Assembly: GCA_020629715.1 (NCBI GenBank)
Contig: JAHDCU010000004.1
Coordinates: 124,001-188,000 of the forward strand
From: Saprospiraceae bacterium
GTDB taxonomy: Bacteria > Bacteroidota > Bacteroidia > Chitinophagales > Saprospiraceae
DNA: 64,000 bases
Direction: 5' to 3'
The position numbers were made by a program, and so were the translations under genes. Position 1 is the first letter of the stretch. Each line of letters begins with the position of its first letter. The notes under the pieces were generated by a model. The model did not search any database, was not told where the DNA came from, and worked only from the letters and a program-made list of their open reading frames with translations. Below are positions 8,907 to 18,068 of the stretch, piece after piece.

Positions 8907-9734
8907 CTACTCACTCAGATATCGTTGCCATATTTTATACTTAGCATCGAGGTACGAGATGTGCTGCCGATCCTTAAATCTATCATCTAAAAATACAATC
9001 CCAAAGTAATAGCAATCGATCGTTGCACTTACCTTATTGTCATTCTTAATCTTCTCCCATGCCCTCTGCATGCCAGCTGACCAATAAATATCATCTATCA
9101 CCAGGATAGCTTGATTGCTACATTTCTCTAATATCCGTTGAAAATAATCTACAGTCGCCTCTTCTCGATGATTGCCATCGATAAATGCCAAGTCAACTTG
9201 ACCGACCATACTTAATGCATCGTCAAGTGTCTGGTCAAAGTTGCCCAATATTGGACAGATATGATCATATCCTAATTTAGCCCAAAGCTTCTGAGCAATA
9301 TCTAAGGATGATGAATTCCCTTCTAAGGTATACACTTGCGATGCTAGATTTCCAGCTGCCATATAAGCACAACTAATACCCAAACTTGTACCGATTTCTA
9401 ATACCGTTTTAGGATTTTGAAACTTGACAAGTTTGAAAAGTATTTCACATTGCCATGGACTGGATAGGCTCGTTTTTGCAATTTCTGAGATTTTACGTTT
9501 GGTGAGTGCAGTATTACCGGCACCTAATTCTAAAAAATCTATATCCTTATGGCTCTGAAGTAAAATCTGGCGCTCGGTCTCGATATATTCAAATGCATAG
9601 TATCGATCAGACTCGTCTAATACTTGAGTACAAAATTCAAAAAGAAATGGTGAGTGGATCTGATACACTGATTTGGCCCGCCAATAATAGCTGAGCACAG
9701 AACGCATTTGGTTGTATATACTTGAAAACGACAT
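8907..9734 (-). CDS. Class I SAM-dependent methyltransferase (O-methyltransferase-like)
   Basis: A 275-residue soluble protein with the SAM-binding motif VLEIGTSLGIS in the middle (about residues 116-126), an acidic post-motif VYTLEGNSSS and an AFIDGNHREEAT segment resembling metal-dependent O-methyltransferases of the class 24 type. The N-terminal 100 residues begin with a helix that includes YWRAKSVYQIHSPF, commonly seen in Bacteroidota homologues. Substrate unknown. It converges with the hotdog gene (7 bp between stops) and diverges from the FG-GAP gene. Confidence 0.8.
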   Translation of the reverse strand: MSFSSIYNQMRSVLSYYWRAKSVYQIHSPFLFEFCTQVLDESDRYYAFEYIETERQILLQSHKDIDFLELGAGNTALTKRKISEIAKTSLSSPWQCEILFKLVKFQNPKTVLEIGTSLGISCAYMAAGNLASQVYTLEGNSSSLDIAQKLWAKLGYDHICPILGNFDQTLDDALSMVGQVDLAFIDGNHREEATVDYFQRILEKCSNQAILVIDDIYWSAGMQRAWEKIKNDNKVSATIDCYYFGIVFLDDRFKDRQHISYLDAKYKIWQRYLSE

Positions 9735-9833
9735 CTTGAACGAAAAGGTACTATTAATGTTACGAAACTACGCAGCACTAATCGTAGAAGCTACATATTC
9801 TTAGTACTTTAATGTCATAATCGAAATTCAATC

Positions 9834-12653
9834 ATGAAGCACATATATCTCCTTATTTCAACTTGTATCGTACTTCCTCTTCTAAGTACAGGACAATCTT
9901 TATTTGAGCTTTCAGATAAGTTTAATACCGATGAAGTATTTAGAGCAAACTATACGGTAGGGATGGTAGATCTAAACGGGGACTTTAAAGACGATTTACT
10001 TTTTCTCAATGGTGGTGATCAACTTTTCGTAGGATATCAAGGTGGTGCAGATAGTGATGTGAAAATCGAGTCTGTAGGTGTGGTACCTGGTGGAAATGCT
10101 TGGACAATCATGGCTGGTGACATAGACAATGATGGAATAAATGAGATTATGGTATCTGGCTTTTATGATGGCCTCAAAGTATATAAACGCGATGATAAGG
10201 ATAGTCCATTTGAGAGTTTCTACACCTCCAATTCTGATTTTTTCGCACAAGGATCTAATGTTGTAGATATCAACAATGACGGATGGGTAGATGTCTTTGT
10301 ATGTGACGACGATGCCGAAAGTGAAATATTTATCAATGACCAAAACGGAAATATTGCTCCTGCCAATGAGATGATCGATATGACTACCACACCAGCATCG
10401 GATAACTCTGGCAACTATGGGAGTACGTGGATAGATGTAGACAATGATCGAGATCTTGACTTATATATTGCAAAATGTAGAGGCTTTGTCAATGACCCGA
10501 GTGACCCTCGTCGGATCAATGCATTATTCATCAATGATGGCAATAACCAATATACCGAACAAGCAGAAGATTATGGTCTGAAGATTGGATGGCAAAGTTG
10601 GTCCGCTGACTTTGGAGATATAGATAATGATGGTGACCTTGACTGCTACATCGTCAATCATGACTTTAAATATCAGCTACTTATCCAAGAAGAGGATGGT
10701 AAGTTTTATGAAAAACAAGACTACATTAGTCAAGACATCACGGGCGGAGACATACAAGGTATTTTCGTAGATTTTGATAATGATGGATTCTTGGACATTC
10801 TTATTGGTGGAGGTCGAGATTATCTGCTGATGAATAATGGTGATCAGACTTTTACACAAAATACTGATCCATTCTCGAGTAATAATGCCAATAGCTTTGC
10901 TGTAGGTGATATCAATGATGATGGTTTTCGAGATGTACTGGTCAACTATGGCACAGGATTTTCAGGTACAGGAGCTTCCGCAGACGAACTCTACATCAAT
11001 AAAACAAATGATAATAACTGGATCGGTTTTCACCTTACAGGAACTAACTCCAACGCCTTAGCCATAGGCACTAGACTAGAGCTGCATGGCCCATGGGGAG
11101 TGCAGATCAGGGATGTAAAAGCAGGGCAATCCTATGGTATTATGAATAGCCTGAGCCCATTGTTTGGGCTTGGAGAGTATACTGTAATTGATAGCTTAAA
11201 TATTTTCTGGCCCTCTGGTCAAACAAGTCATTTCGAAGATCTGGATGCCAATGAAAAATACTATATCTCTGAAAATAATTGCATCAAAAAACAAGAAAAA
11301 ATCGTCATAGACGGACCATCCACGATATGCCCCGGAGAAGTAGTAAACTTAAGTATTAATAGCACTGCTGATATCACTTGGTCCAATGGAATGACAGGAA
11401 GCAATATATCCATAGACCAACCTGGTATTTACTATGCCAAAATATTAGAAAATGGCTGTCAAAGTACTAGTCAAAATATAGAAATCAGAGCTGCCGCTAA
11501 CATCGAGAGCCCAACCATAATAGCAGAACATAATGCCCCGCTATGCTCAGGAGATGAACTATCATTGAGTATAAGCAGCGGTAATAATGCCACCTGGTCA
11601 AATGGGGACTCAGGAAATACTATATCAGTAACTGAATCGGGTAATTATTATGCAGATGTGATGGAAGCCTGTGGCGTCATCCGTACCGAGGAGATCGCAG
11701 TATCCTTCATCAACTCAGAAGATTTTGAAACTGAAAATGATACTCTACTAAGCACTGGTATTGCTAATCTCTCCGCCACTGGAGATTCTATTTTATGGTA
11801 TGACGACTATCTTGCTACCATGCCAGTTGGCTCAGGCAATAGCTTTGTCACTCCAGTACTCGATATTAGTACAGCTTACTATGCCGAGCATATTCTTTCA
11901 GTAGGTGGCAATCAGGCGCTCGTCGGAGAATCTGATTTTCAAGAAGATAGCCCTTATAGCGGCGATCAGTTTAATGGAGGATTGATTTTTGATGTAATAG
12001 CCCCTTTTACACTGCAGGAAGTCACGATGAATACAGATACCCCTGGTGAACGTAGAGTTGTATTGCAAGATAGCGACGGCAATGAACTTGCCACTCAGTT
12101 GGTCAATTTAACTACTGGAGTGCAGACCGTAGAGCTTAACTTTTATATCGAAATAGGTAATGATTATCTACTTACTACAGATACGGAAGTCAATAATACT
12201 ACCCTAGGGACCAATTCTCCTAGAATAGTCAGAAACTCCACAGGTGTAGATTATCCGTATACGCTGGAGGATATTGTAGACATCAAAAATTCACCATACG
12301 GTACTCAATATTATTACTATTTCTATAATTGGAAAATTCTAGAAGATGGCTTCAGCTGCATCAGTAAAAGAAGACAAGTCATGGCTATAGTAGATGGTAC
12401 GGTCAATACTAATCAGATTTCTGATATAGGTATAGAAGTATTTCCAAATCCTACGAGTGACTACCTACAACTGAGTCATATTGACGAAAAGTATGCGGTT
12501 AGAATCACCGATCAAAAAGGAGCGTTATTAAAAAGTATAAATATCAATACCAGTCAGCAGATCGATATACAAGATCTACCAAGTGGATCATATACCTTGA
12601 GCTTGATTAATGAGAATGGAGAGCAGTATACGGCTTCCATATCAAAAATATGA
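9834..12653 (+). CDS. Secreted FG-GAP/ASPIC protein with T9SS sorting domain
   Basis: A 939-residue exported protein with a signal peptide ending near residue 20 (LLSTGQS). Residues 40-360 carry at least six Ca-binding FG-GAP/VCBS-like repeats of the form D(I/V/F)(D/N)NDG..D (for example DIDNDGINE, DINNDGWVD, DIDNDGDLD, DFDNDGFLD), a beta-propeller surface. An ASPIC/UnbV module follows (FHLTGTNSNALAIGTRLEL; NIFWPSGQTSHF), then two Ig-like blocks with the repeated pattern CPGEVVNLSI / CSGDELSLSI and TWSNG. The last 80 residues, from IEVFPNPTSDYLQL to ASISKI, are a T9SS type A sorting domain. Likely cell-surface attached; ligand unknown. Confidence 0.88.
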   Translation: MKHIYLLISTCIVLPLLSTGQSLFELSDKFNTDEVFRANYTVGMVDLNGDFKDDLLFLNGGDQLFVGYQGGADSDVKIESVGVVPGGNAWTIMAGDIDNDGINEIMVSGFYDGLKVYKRDDKDSPFESFYTSNSDFFAQGSNVVDINNDGWVDVFVCDDDAESEIFINDQNGNIAPANEMIDMTTTPASDNSGNYGSTWIDVDNDRDLDLYIAKCRGFVNDPSDPRRINALFINDGNNQYTEQAEDYGLKIGWQSWSADFGDIDNDGDLDCYIVNHDFKYQLLIQEEDGKFYEKQDYISQDITGGDIQGIFVDFDNDGFLDILIGGGRDYLLMNNGDQTFTQNTDPFSSNNANSFAVGDINDDGFRDVLVNYGTGFSGTGASADELYINKTNDNNWIGFHLTGTNSNALAIGTRLELHGPWGVQIRDVKAGQSYGIMNSLSPLFGLGEYTVIDSLNIFWPSGQTSHFEDLDANEKYYISENNCIKKQEKIVIDGPSTICPGEVVNLSINSTADITWSNGMTGSNISIDQPGIYYAKILENGCQSTSQNIEIRAAANIESPTIIAEHNAPLCSGDELSLSISSGNNATWSNGDSGNTISVTESGNYYADVMEACGVIRTEEIAVSFINSEDFETENDTLLSTGIANLSATGDSILWYDDYLATMPVGSGNSFVTPVLDISTAYYAEHILSVGGNQALVGESDFQEDSPYSGDQFNGGLIFDVIAPFTLQEVTMNTDTPGERRVVLQDSDGNELATQLVNLTTGVQTVELNFYIEIGNDYLLTTDTEVNNTTLGTNSPRIVRNSTGVDYPYTLEDIVDIKNSPYGTQYYYYFYNWKILEDGFSCISKRRQVMAIVDGTVNTNQISDIGIEVFPNPTSDYLQLSHIDEKYAVRITDQKGALLKSININTSQQIDIQDLPSGSYTLSLINENGEQYTASISKI

Positions 12654-12657
12654 TCGC

Positions 12658-14613
12658 TCAACTTACGATATTGACTAAGTGCTCGTAGAGCATGACCATC
12701 GCAAGCGTATCTAACTCACAATAGCGCAGTAGAGCTTTTTTGATTTCTTCTCTCTCTGTAGCATGTACCTCTGTAAATTGCAATTGCGCATAAGCTGTCA
12801 TGGCGGCACTACCGTCCCCTACAAGATCTAGTTGTGTGACGAGCTTATCGAGTTCTTCTTCGGACCATTCTTGATAAAGCGGCGGTAGTATTTTATAAGG
12901 ATTGATCCACTCATCATTTTCTTGACGTAGCCAGATATGGTCTTTCTCAAAGTTTTTGGAGCTAAGCCCTATGCTTCCAATGGTCTGTGAATATTTGTTT
13001 TGGATCTTAGGATCCGTATTCAATACCGCTGGCAAGACGTACTTCAAAGAATTAGAACCCCGAGTATGGGGATTGTAGTAATATCGCTTCACGACATCCA
13101 GCAAATCAATCATATCTCGATCTCCTTTCCACTTGATAGCACTATCCTGTTTATTGTGACTGATCGTTTCTATAAACGCCATCAACTCCAGTTTGTCAGA
13201 TTGATCAGAGTCCAACAATTGAGAATAGATAGCATTCAGGATGGTATTCTCATGGGAAGAATACATAAATATCGATCCCTGATTTTTAGACAAATTATCT
13301 CTGAGACTCCTGATAAAATCAAAATTGGGGAATACTCCAGGTTCCACGTTGATAAATTCTGATTGATGCTCTACTCGACCGTCTCCATGGATAATATGAT
13401 GAGAATATTGAAATGCAATGGACTCATAAGGCTTCATTCCTTTATGAAATGGAAGCGCCACGGTACAGGTCTCGAAGTCTATCATATTGAGTGGAAACTG
13501 CCAAGTATTCATCTCCTCTTGCAGCTCATCTTTCAGGATGTAAGGTGTATCATCCTGATTAAGATCCTTTTGTATCTGTATCCACTGTCGTTCTGTACGT
13601 GATATATGATCATCGGCTTCTTTATGTCCTAGATCATCGAGCGAGAGATCTTCTTTAAAGACCTTGCCCTCTTGCATGCATGTATTACCTCTTCTAAAAT
13701 CCCAAATATCCAATGTATTTGGCTTTTCAAAATCGGCCTCTGACCATCCCAACTGTCCAGTAAAACATTCCTTAAAACCTGATCTCTGTCCTCGGTCTGT
13801 AACCTCTGACTTGATTTTAAATTCACAAGTTTTACATGCTGAAAAAATAGGAGTTGCGGAAGCAAATGTATCATCTACATAATGTTGCTTGAGATACTCC
13901 AATGACTCTAAAAAGGACTTATGAGGTAGTACATCATGGACACCTTCAATAATCGCAGATACAACACCACTCATATTGGTAGTCCCTAATACAGAATCAC
14001 CCAACTGATTTAGATCATGGTTAACTACATGGATACCCGTCCTACTATCATCATTAGAAATTTTGAAATTCTGATTAAGTCCATCAATACTGGCAACTTT
14101 GGATTTATCAGCCAACATAAAATAAGAATCTATCTTCCAGTGCGGATTGCACAACTGCATTACGTATTTCTGAAAACTGATGTCATATAGATAGGACTTC
14201 CAAGTAGACTTCAAGCCTCCCTTCTTGCCTATAAAAGTATATTGATCATTTGGATCAAATGACTTAGACTTTACCTCGATCAACTTGACATAATCACCTT
14301 TTTTCACCAGAATATCAGTCCTGATAAAGAGACCGTCGTGCAGAAATGCTGCTTCATAAATGATCACATCCTCCTGTTGCAACAGTTCTCGCGTCCTCTC
14401 TGCCAAATGATCATAATCATAGCCATCATCTATCAAGACACCTCCAGGATAATGCATACGAGCATGCTCCTCTACCTGAAAGCCACCCTTTGCCAGTCGC
14501 TCCAAAAATGGATTTTCAAGTTTGTTGTTAGCATACTCGGGCTTACGAGTATAATACAACTTATTAGGGCATTCTATCCCGAGTTTAAATCTTGATTTGG
14601 TTAGTAGCCTCAT
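12658..14613 (-). CDS. DUF2779 protein: Cas4/RecB-like nuclease plus exonuclease-like domain
   Basis: A 651-residue protein. The N-terminal third has a PD-(D/E)XK core with D100 and EVK (E113, K115). Four cysteines at C15, C260, C263 and C283 match the one-plus-three pattern of Fe-S clusters in Cas4/AddB-type nucleases. The C-terminal part is DUF2779, with MIDFETC (D379, E381) resembling a DEDD exonuclease motif I and LRYCELDTLAMV near the end resembling motif III. Two nuclease-like domains in one chain suggest nucleic-acid processing. It lies 63 bp after hsdR on the same strand, so it may belong to the defence block. Role in defence is inference. Confidence 0.82.
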   Translation of the reverse strand: MRLLTKSRFKLGIECPNKLYYTRKPEYANNKLENPFLERLAKGGFQVEEHARMHYPGGVLIDDGYDYDHLAERTRELLQQEDVIIYEAAFLHDGLFIRTDILVKKGDYVKLIEVKSKSFDPNDQYTFIGKKGGLKSTWKSYLYDISFQKYVMQLCNPHWKIDSYFMLADKSKVASIDGLNQNFKISNDDSRTGIHVVNHDLNQLGDSVLGTTNMSGVVSAIIEGVHDVLPHKSFLESLEYLKQHYVDDTFASATPIFSACKTCEFKIKSEVTDRGQRSGFKECFTGQLGWSEADFEKPNTLDIWDFRRGNTCMQEGKVFKEDLSLDDLGHKEADDHISRTERQWIQIQKDLNQDDTPYILKDELQEEMNTWQFPLNMIDFETCTVALPFHKGMKPYESIAFQYSHHIIHGDGRVEHQSEFINVEPGVFPNFDFIRSLRDNLSKNQGSIFMYSSHENTILNAIYSQLLDSDQSDKLELMAFIETISHNKQDSAIKWKGDRDMIDLLDVVKRYYYNPHTRGSNSLKYVLPAVLNTDPKIQNKYSQTIGSIGLSSKNFEKDHIWLRQENDEWINPYKILPPLYQEWSEEELDKLVTQLDLVGDGSAAMTAYAQLQFTEVHATEREEIKKALLRYCELDTLAMVMLYEHLVNIVS

Positions 14614-14676
14614 GTGTTAAGCCCTTATTACCGTTAAATTATAATTACCTAGATATAAGATAACGGAATCCATAAA

Positions 14677-17600
14677 CTATACACTTCGATGCTTTTTAAA
14701 ATTCTCTGCTTGCTCAAATATATCCCCATAAACTTCATCTCTCTCTACTGGGGGATAACCGTATTCATCTAAAAGGATTATTAATCCAACCTTCAATGAT
14801 GCCTTAATATCATCTCGTTTATTCCAATCTGGAAATTTAGCTTGCTCGTCCACTAAGTATTTCACCGCTTTAGCTAAGGCGATTAATTTATCTTCTGGGT
14901 AAATGAAATCATACTTTTTGCATAGTTCTAATAAGATGTCATAGAACGCTTTTTCCTCGAAGTCGATTCCTAAATCATCACCTGCTGAAAACTCTTTGTG
15001 CACCTCCCAAATCAAATCAGTTAATTGGTCTGCCATTTCTTCGTAGACTTCACTTCTTAATACATCATTCTCCTCTCGTTCGTTATATTTAGCGACTAAG
15101 GATTCCATTTTCTTGGTGAAGTCTATGCCTTTGACTTTGTTTACCTTTTTGATTTCACCAATGACTTTCGCCAATAGCTTTTGCAGCAATTTGATTTTAG
15201 TATTTGGTAATTTGATTTTATCAATCTTTGCGAGATAATCTTCATCAAATAAATCTTGCTCAGTTGTAGATTCTTCACCAAGTTTAAATATTTCTTCTAC
15301 TCCATCACTTTCCAAAGCATTTTTGATCATCTCTGTCACCTTGGCGTTCATCTGAGCGGTATCTGGAGCCGAGCCTTTTGTTAGTTTGAATACGATGGAT
15401 TTAACAGCTAAGTAGAAATGTGTTTGGTCTCTTTCTTCTTGGGTGAGCAATTCACTTCCCGTACAGATATCGTATGCGGCTTTTAGTCTTTTGACCAAGC
15501 CCATAAATCGTGTTTCTAATTCTTTGGTGGCTTGCACATATTCGGCAGCCATATTCAAGGTATTCAATTGCTCTAAGGCCATACCATTGTAATACTTCGA
15601 AGCATCAAAGTTGGACATCAATTTTGCCAAAAGTTCTAAATGATTGCGGACGACAACCAATGATTGAGCAATGTCTTCAAAGTTTTGTTCTTCTCCTTTG
15701 CTGTATTTAGCTAAGGCAAGATTCATTTGTTTTTTGATACCGATGTAATCAACAACCAATCCTTTGTTCTTGCCTTGATATTTTCGATTGACTCTCGATA
15801 TAGCTTGTATCAAACTGTGTTGCTGAATCGGCTTGTAGATATACATGGTATCTAAGAACGGCACGTCAAAACCTGTCAACCACATATCTACCACAATCGC
15901 AATTTTGAAGTTGGATTTTTCATTTTTAAATTGGCGGTCGAGTTCTTTTCTGTATTCTTTAGTGCCTAAGGCATCATACATTTCCTTAGGATCATCCTTG
16001 CCTCTGGTCATTATCATTTTGATACGTTCCATCGGTTTGATTTCTTTTTGCTCTTTTTCTGTGAGCACGGCACCTTCTTCAGCTACTTTCACTTCTGCCC
16101 ATTCTGGTCGTAGTTTGATGACTTCTTGATAAAAGTTAAAGGCAATTGGACGACTACTACAAACAAACATTGCCTTTCCCTTTACGCTTGATCCTTCTTC
16201 TATCCGCTTTTCGTAATGCTCTACAAAGTCTCGGGCTATCTCTGCCAATACCTCAGGATCACCTAAGATGGCATTCATCGTGGCAGATTGCTTTTTACTT
16301 TCTTCTATCTGATACTCATTGGCACCTGCTGCTGCGGCTTCTTCATAGTAGGCTTCTATTTTTGCCAACTCGCTATTCTGCAAGGCGACTTTTGCTGCTC
16401 TTCCTTCATAAACGATCCGAACGGTGATTTCATCTTTTACAGATTCCGTCATTGTATAGGCATCTACCACTTTACCGAAAACATCTAAAGTGGCATCCAC
16501 AGGTGTACCCGTAAATCCTACATAGGTGGCGTTGGGTAGCGAATCGTGTAAGTACTTGGCAAAGCCATAGGTTTTCTTGACACCTTTTTTCGTGACACGT
16601 ATTTTCTGATCTAAATTGGTTTGGCTTCTGTGAGCTTCATCGGAAATGCAGATGACATTAGATCGTTCGGTCAATAACTCAATGTCTTCTGAAAACTTAT
16701 GGATGGTAGTCAAGAATACACCACCGCTTTTTCTGACCTGCAATAATGCTCTGAGTTCTTTTCTGCTTTCTACACTGATGATGGTATCATCTCCTATATA
16801 TTCTTTGGCATTGGTGAATTGTCCAGAAAGCTGATCGTCCAAGTCTGTTCTGTCTGTGATTAATACAATCGTTGGATTTTCAAACTCTACACTTTTCATC
16901 AAGAGTCTGGTCAAGAAAAGCATCGTAAAACTTTTTCCGCAGCCTGTCGCTCCAAAGTAAGTCCCGCCTTTTCCGTCTCCTTCTGGCTTTTGAGCTTTCT
17001 TGATATTATCGTATAAGGCTCTTGCCGCATAGTACTGCGGATAGCGACAAACGATCTTTTCATCTTTTTTCGATGAATCAGGAATGTAAATGAAGTTTTG
17101 AATGATGTCTCTGATACGAGATTGATTCAACATTCCTTGTACCAAAGTAAACATACTGTCTATACCATCAACATCTTTGGCTAATCCTGCAATCCGCCTC
17201 CAAGCATAGAAAAACTCATAAGACGCAAAGAATGAACCTGCCTTATTATTGACACCATCGCTGATGATGCAAAAGGCATTGTAAATAAATAGCTGTGGTA
17301 TATCCCGTTTATATCGAGTGGTTAATTGCACATAAGCATCGTGAATGGTTGCATCTTCTCTTATGGCAGATTTGAACTCTAATACCACTAAAGGCAATCC
17401 ATTGATATAGATAATACCATCGGGAATTCGCTTTTGAGTACCAACTATCTCCAATTGATTGACAAAACGATAGATGTTTTTGTCTTCGCCATATTTTGAG
17501 TCAGGCTCTGCTGCAATATGAGTTAGGTTGTCCTTTTTATGTTGTTGTTTGGAAAGTCCTGTATAATCAATGAGTTGTATGTAAATGTCTTTTTGGCTGC

Positions 17601-17895
17601 GGTCTTCTCTTTTGAGTATGAAGCCATCTGATAGCATTCGGATAAAGGACTTGTTACTTTCGTAAATGTCGGTATCTGATAAAGACGACAATTGTAGAAT
17701 GATGCTATCAATTTCTACATCGGTGATATTTTCGGATTGATACCTTTCCTTTAAGTAGTGTCTCAAATCATCTTGTATGATGACTTCATCTTCTTTCCTA
17801 TCCAATGTTGTCCCAAGGGTATGCGGATAGCCTTCTTGGGCTAATAATTCAATAAATGTCTCTTCTAACTTATATTCTGTGAATTTTCCGCTCAT
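14677..17895 (-). CDS. hsdR: Type I restriction enzyme, R subunit
   Basis: The motor and nuclease subunit of a type I restriction complex, 1072 residues. The PD-(D/E)XK nuclease is visible as D159 (RIPDG) and VLEFK (E173, K175). The translocase has Walker A GATGCGKS at 315-322, DEAH at 419-422, and GFTGTPV. The C-terminal 250 residues are helical and bind the methylase core. All key residues are present and the frame is intact, so the enzyme looks functional. The start is the ATG at 17895, preceded by an 87-bp tandem repeat and 173 bp after the AlbA_2 gene. It resembles the product of the short remnant at 19526-19672. Confidence 0.95.
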   Translation of the reverse strand: MSGKFTEYKLEETFIELLAQEGYPHTLGTTLDRKEDEVIIQDDLRHYLKERYQSENITDVEIDSIILQLSSLSDTDIYESNKSFIRMLSDGFILKREDRSQKDIYIQLIDYTGLSKQQHKKDNLTHIAAEPDSKYGEDKNIYRFVNQLEIVGTQKRIPDGIIYINGLPLVVLEFKSAIREDATIHDAYVQLTTRYKRDIPQLFIYNAFCIISDGVNNKAGSFFASYEFFYAWRRIAGLAKDVDGIDSMFTLVQGMLNQSRIRDIIQNFIYIPDSSKKDEKIVCRYPQYYAARALYDNIKKAQKPEGDGKGGTYFGATGCGKSFTMLFLTRLLMKSVEFENPTIVLITDRTDLDDQLSGQFTNAKEYIGDDTIISVESRKELRALLQVRKSGGVFLTTIHKFSEDIELLTERSNVICISDEAHRSQTNLDQKIRVTKKGVKKTYGFAKYLHDSLPNATYVGFTGTPVDATLDVFGKVVDAYTMTESVKDEITVRIVYEGRAAKVALQNSELAKIEAYYEEAAAAGANEYQIEESKKQSATMNAILGDPEVLAEIARDFVEHYEKRIEEGSSVKGKAMFVCSSRPIAFNFYQEVIKLRPEWAEVKVAEEGAVLTEKEQKEIKPMERIKMIMTRGKDDPKEMYDALGTKEYRKELDRQFKNEKSNFKIAIVVDMWLTGFDVPFLDTMYIYKPIQQHSLIQAISRVNRKYQGKNKGLVVDYIGIKKQMNLALAKYSKGEEQNFEDIAQSLVVVRNHLELLAKLMSNFDASKYYNGMALEQLNTLNMAAEYVQATKELETRFMGLVKRLKAAYDICTGSELLTQEERDQTHFYLAVKSIVFKLTKGSAPDTAQMNAKVTEMIKNALESDGVEEIFKLGEESTTEQDLFDEDYLAKIDKIKLPNTKIKLLQKLLAKVIGEIKKVNKVKGIDFTKKMESLVAKYNEREENDVLRSEVYEEMADQLTDLIWEVHKEFSAGDDLGIDFEEKAFYDILLELCKKYDFIYPEDKLIALAKAVKYLVDEQAKFPDWNKRDDIKASLKVGLIILLDEYGYPPVERDEVYGDIFEQAENFKKHRSV

Positions 17896-17898
17896 TTT

Positions 17899-18065
17899 AG
17901 CTTTCCGAATTCTAATTAAATAAAAACTCTTTGATTATCAATGAGTTACACCTATTGTCTGTATCCGAATCAAATAAGGCATTCTGAGTTTCCGAATTCC
18001 AATTAAATAACAAATATTTGATTATCAATGAGTTATGTTCTGTGTGATTTTTCAAATCAAATAAG
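17899..18065 (-). repeat. 87-bp imperfect tandem repeat directly upstream of hsdR
   Basis: Two copies with a start-to-start period of exactly 87 bp: 17899-17978 and 17986-18065. Each holds, in the minus-strand sense, TTATTTGATT, a variable middle, AACTCATTGATAATCAAA, a TTATTTAATT block and GAATTCGGAAA. The second copy ends just before the hsdR ATG; the first ends at a matching position where it reads CAGAATGCC. A 69-codon open frame here only reflects the repeat. It fills the gap between the AlbA_2 gene and hsdR and could hold a promoter or a regulatory leader. Confidence 0.85.
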
Positions 18066-18068
18066 ATT

